From the NCBI GenBank assembly GCA_023436925.1, contig JAEZHJ010000141.1, forward strand, positions 1 through 14,895: DNA of 14,895 nt, read 5' to 3'. Origin of the DNA: Actinomycetes bacterium (GTDB lineage Bacteria; Actinomycetota; Actinomycetes; Propionibacteriales; Propionibacteriaceae). The notes under the pieces were generated by a model. The model searched no databases. It saw only the letters and a list, made by a program, of their open reading frames with translations, and was not told the origin of the DNA. Both the position numbers and the translations under genes were made by a program. This document shows, one piece after another, positions 13,930-14,895 of the stretch; positions within the stretch are counted from its first letter, which is position 1; the number at the start of each line of letters is the position of its first letter.

Positions 13930-13935
13930 TAGGGT
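13930..13935 (+). promoter_or_regulatory. Putative -10 element for the AdnA-like gene
   Basis: TAGGGT fits TANNNT and lies 37 bases upstream of the GTG start at 13973. No good -35 is seen at 16-18 bases upstream. The support is its position and the rarity of such hexamers in the region. Confidence 0.3.
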
Positions 13936-13972
13936 GCGGGAAGGTGTCGGTGCCAGGTGATTGCATGGTCGT

Positions 13973-14895
13973 GTGACCACCCAGGACGTGACCGCCGACA
14001 CCAGCGGCCTGACCGAAGAGCAGGCCGTCGCGCTGCAGCGCTGGCAGGGCTCGCTGCTGGTGCTGGGCGGGCCGGGCACCGGGAAGACCACGCTGGTGGC
14101 CCGGGCGGCCGCCGGGCGGCTCGCGGAGGGCTTCCGTCCGCTGGTGCTGGCACCGGGGCGGCAGGCGGCCAGCGCGCTGCGCAACCGGATCGCGCGGGCG
14201 GTCGGCGGCACCACCCAGCTGGCGGTCACCACGGTCCATGCCCTGGCCCGCTCCCTGGTCGACCAGTACGCCGACTCGGCGGACTGGCGGCTGCTGACCG
14301 CGCCGGAGCAGGAGTTCCGGGTGCGGGAACTCCTCGCTGCGGGCGGCACCCGCTGGCCCGAATCCCTGGTGCACGCCGTCGGCACCCGCGGCTTCGCCCG
14401 CCAGGTCCGCACCGTGCTCGCCCGGGCCCGGCAACTCGGCCTCGACCCGGAGGACGTGGTCTCCCACGGCCGGCAGGCGGGCCTGCCGGAATGGGAGGCG
14501 GTCGGCTGGTTCTTCGCCGAGTACCTCGACGTGCTGGACGCCGAGGGTGCCCTCGACTACGCCGAACTGGTCCACCGCGCGCGCATCCTGCTCACCGAGC
14601 CCGACGTGCTGGCGGCGGTTCGCGGGCGCTACGACGCCGTCCTGGTTGACGACGTCACCGACCTCGACCCGGCCCAGGTCGGTCTGGTCCGCGCCCTGGT
14701 GCCCGACGGCGGCGCCGTCCTGGCAACCGCCGACCCGCAGGCCGCCGTGAACACCTTCCGCGGCGCCCACCCCCGGATCGCGGCCGAGTTCGCCTCTATC
14801 TTCCCCCGTCCCGACGGCAGCCCCGGCGACGTGGTGGTGCTGCGGCAGGGGCTCCGCGCCGGCGGCGAGCTGGCCGCCGGCCTGGAGCGCCTGGC
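13973..14895 (+). CDS. AdnA-like UvrD/Rep-family helicase (5' part, runs off right edge)
   Basis: The visible 307 residues are the N-terminal superfamily 1A helicase domain. The Q-motif region LTEEQAVAL (13-21) is followed by Walker A GGPGTGKTT (32-40), motif Ia LAPGRQAASALRNRI (59-73), motif Ic/TxHA TTVHALA (86-92), a Walker B region VLVDDVTDLDPAQ (223-235) and a motif III-like ATADPQAAVNTFRGA (251-265). In AdnAB, two such subunits, each with a C-terminal nuclease domain, process DNA double-strand-break ends. AdnA rather than AdnB or UvrD is proposed from the degenerate motif II and from synteny with DUF3107 and DEAD-box genes in mycobacteria; the nuclease domain lies outside the window. The GTG at 13973 is chosen; the only in-frame alternative before an upstream stop (13958-13960) is TTG at 13961. 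AGGTGA (13955-13960) is 12 bases from the GTG, a loose spacing. Confidence 0.88.
   Translation, partial: MTTQDVTADTSGLTEEQAVALQRWQGSLLVLGGPGTGKTTLVARAAAGRLAEGFRPLVLAPGRQAASALRNRIARAVGGTTQLAVTTVHALARSLVDQYADSADWRLLTAPEQEFRVRELLAAGGTRWPESLVHAVGTRGFARQVRTVLARARQLGLDPEDVVSHGRQAGLPEWEAVGWFFAEYLDVLDAEGALDYAELVHRARILLTEPDVLAAVRGRYDAVLVDDVTDLDPAQVGLVRALVPDGGAVLATADPQAAVNTFRGAHPRIAAEFASIFPRPDGSPGDVVVLRQGLRAGGELAAGLERL

Noticed and set aside
13513..14412. Upstream extension of the 86-aa frame to a 386-codon minus-strand gene
   Set aside because: The extension overlaps the cold-shock gene in another frame and runs antisense to the AdnA-like gene; its product there is Arg/Ser/Pro-rich noise. Only the last 86 codons look coding.
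13904..14770. Minus-strand open frame of 288 codons opposite the AdnA-like gene
   Set aside because: The plus strand has an intact Walker A and motif III; the minus frame has a shadow-type composition.

Overview
The window is high-GC DNA (roughly 70% by eye) with GTG starts, 4-base start/stop overlaps and proteins typical of Actinomycetota: a PknG-type kinase, a DUF3107 protein, and an AdnA-like helicase at the right edge. Synteny suggests a chromosomal locus. The genus cannot be fixed from the sequence; Propionibacteriales would fit but is a guess.

Layout from left to right. Positions 1-1271 (minus) hold the 5' part of a DEAD-box RNA helicase gene that runs off the left edge. Positions 1436-1663 (minus) hold a 75-aa DUF3107 protein. 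Positions 1804-13169 (minus) hold nine tightly packed genes, probably one transcript read from right to left: TelA-family protein, 185-aa unknown, CbbX/SpoVK-type AAA+ ATPase, four-helix membrane protein resembling GlnX, 378-aa helical cytosolic protein, PknG-like Ser/Thr kinase, PP2C phosphatase, VWA protein and FHA protein. Every junction is a 4-base overlap or a gap of 1-10 bases. Positions 13252-13512 (minus) hold a probable 86-aa hypothetical gene, and 13565-13768 (minus) a cold-shock protein, separated by a 14-bp perfect hairpin. From 13973 to the right edge (plus) lies the start of an AdnA-like UvrD/Rep-family helicase gene.

The main interest is the nine-gene operon. It has everything needed for a phosphothreonine switch: writer (kinase), eraser (PP2C) and reader (FHA). 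These are joined to a membrane protein with two extracytoplasmic helical domains (possible sensor) and to probable effectors (TelA, AAA+ ATPase, VWA protein). Three of the four signalling proteins carry short zinc-ribbon pairs at the N terminus, which may be a shared docking device. Compared with the mycobacterial GlnH-GlnX-PknG pathway, there is no GlnH-like solute-binding protein; its place between the membrane protein and the kinase is taken by an unrecognised helical protein. Individual families are known, but I cannot name a described pathway with this composition.

Most intergenic regions are short. They hold probable -10 elements (including a 10-base sequence shared by the DUF3107 and telA upstream regions), several inverted repeats, and one strong hairpin after the cold-shock gene. 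I saw no tRNA, rRNA, insertion sequence, phage gene or CRISPR array.
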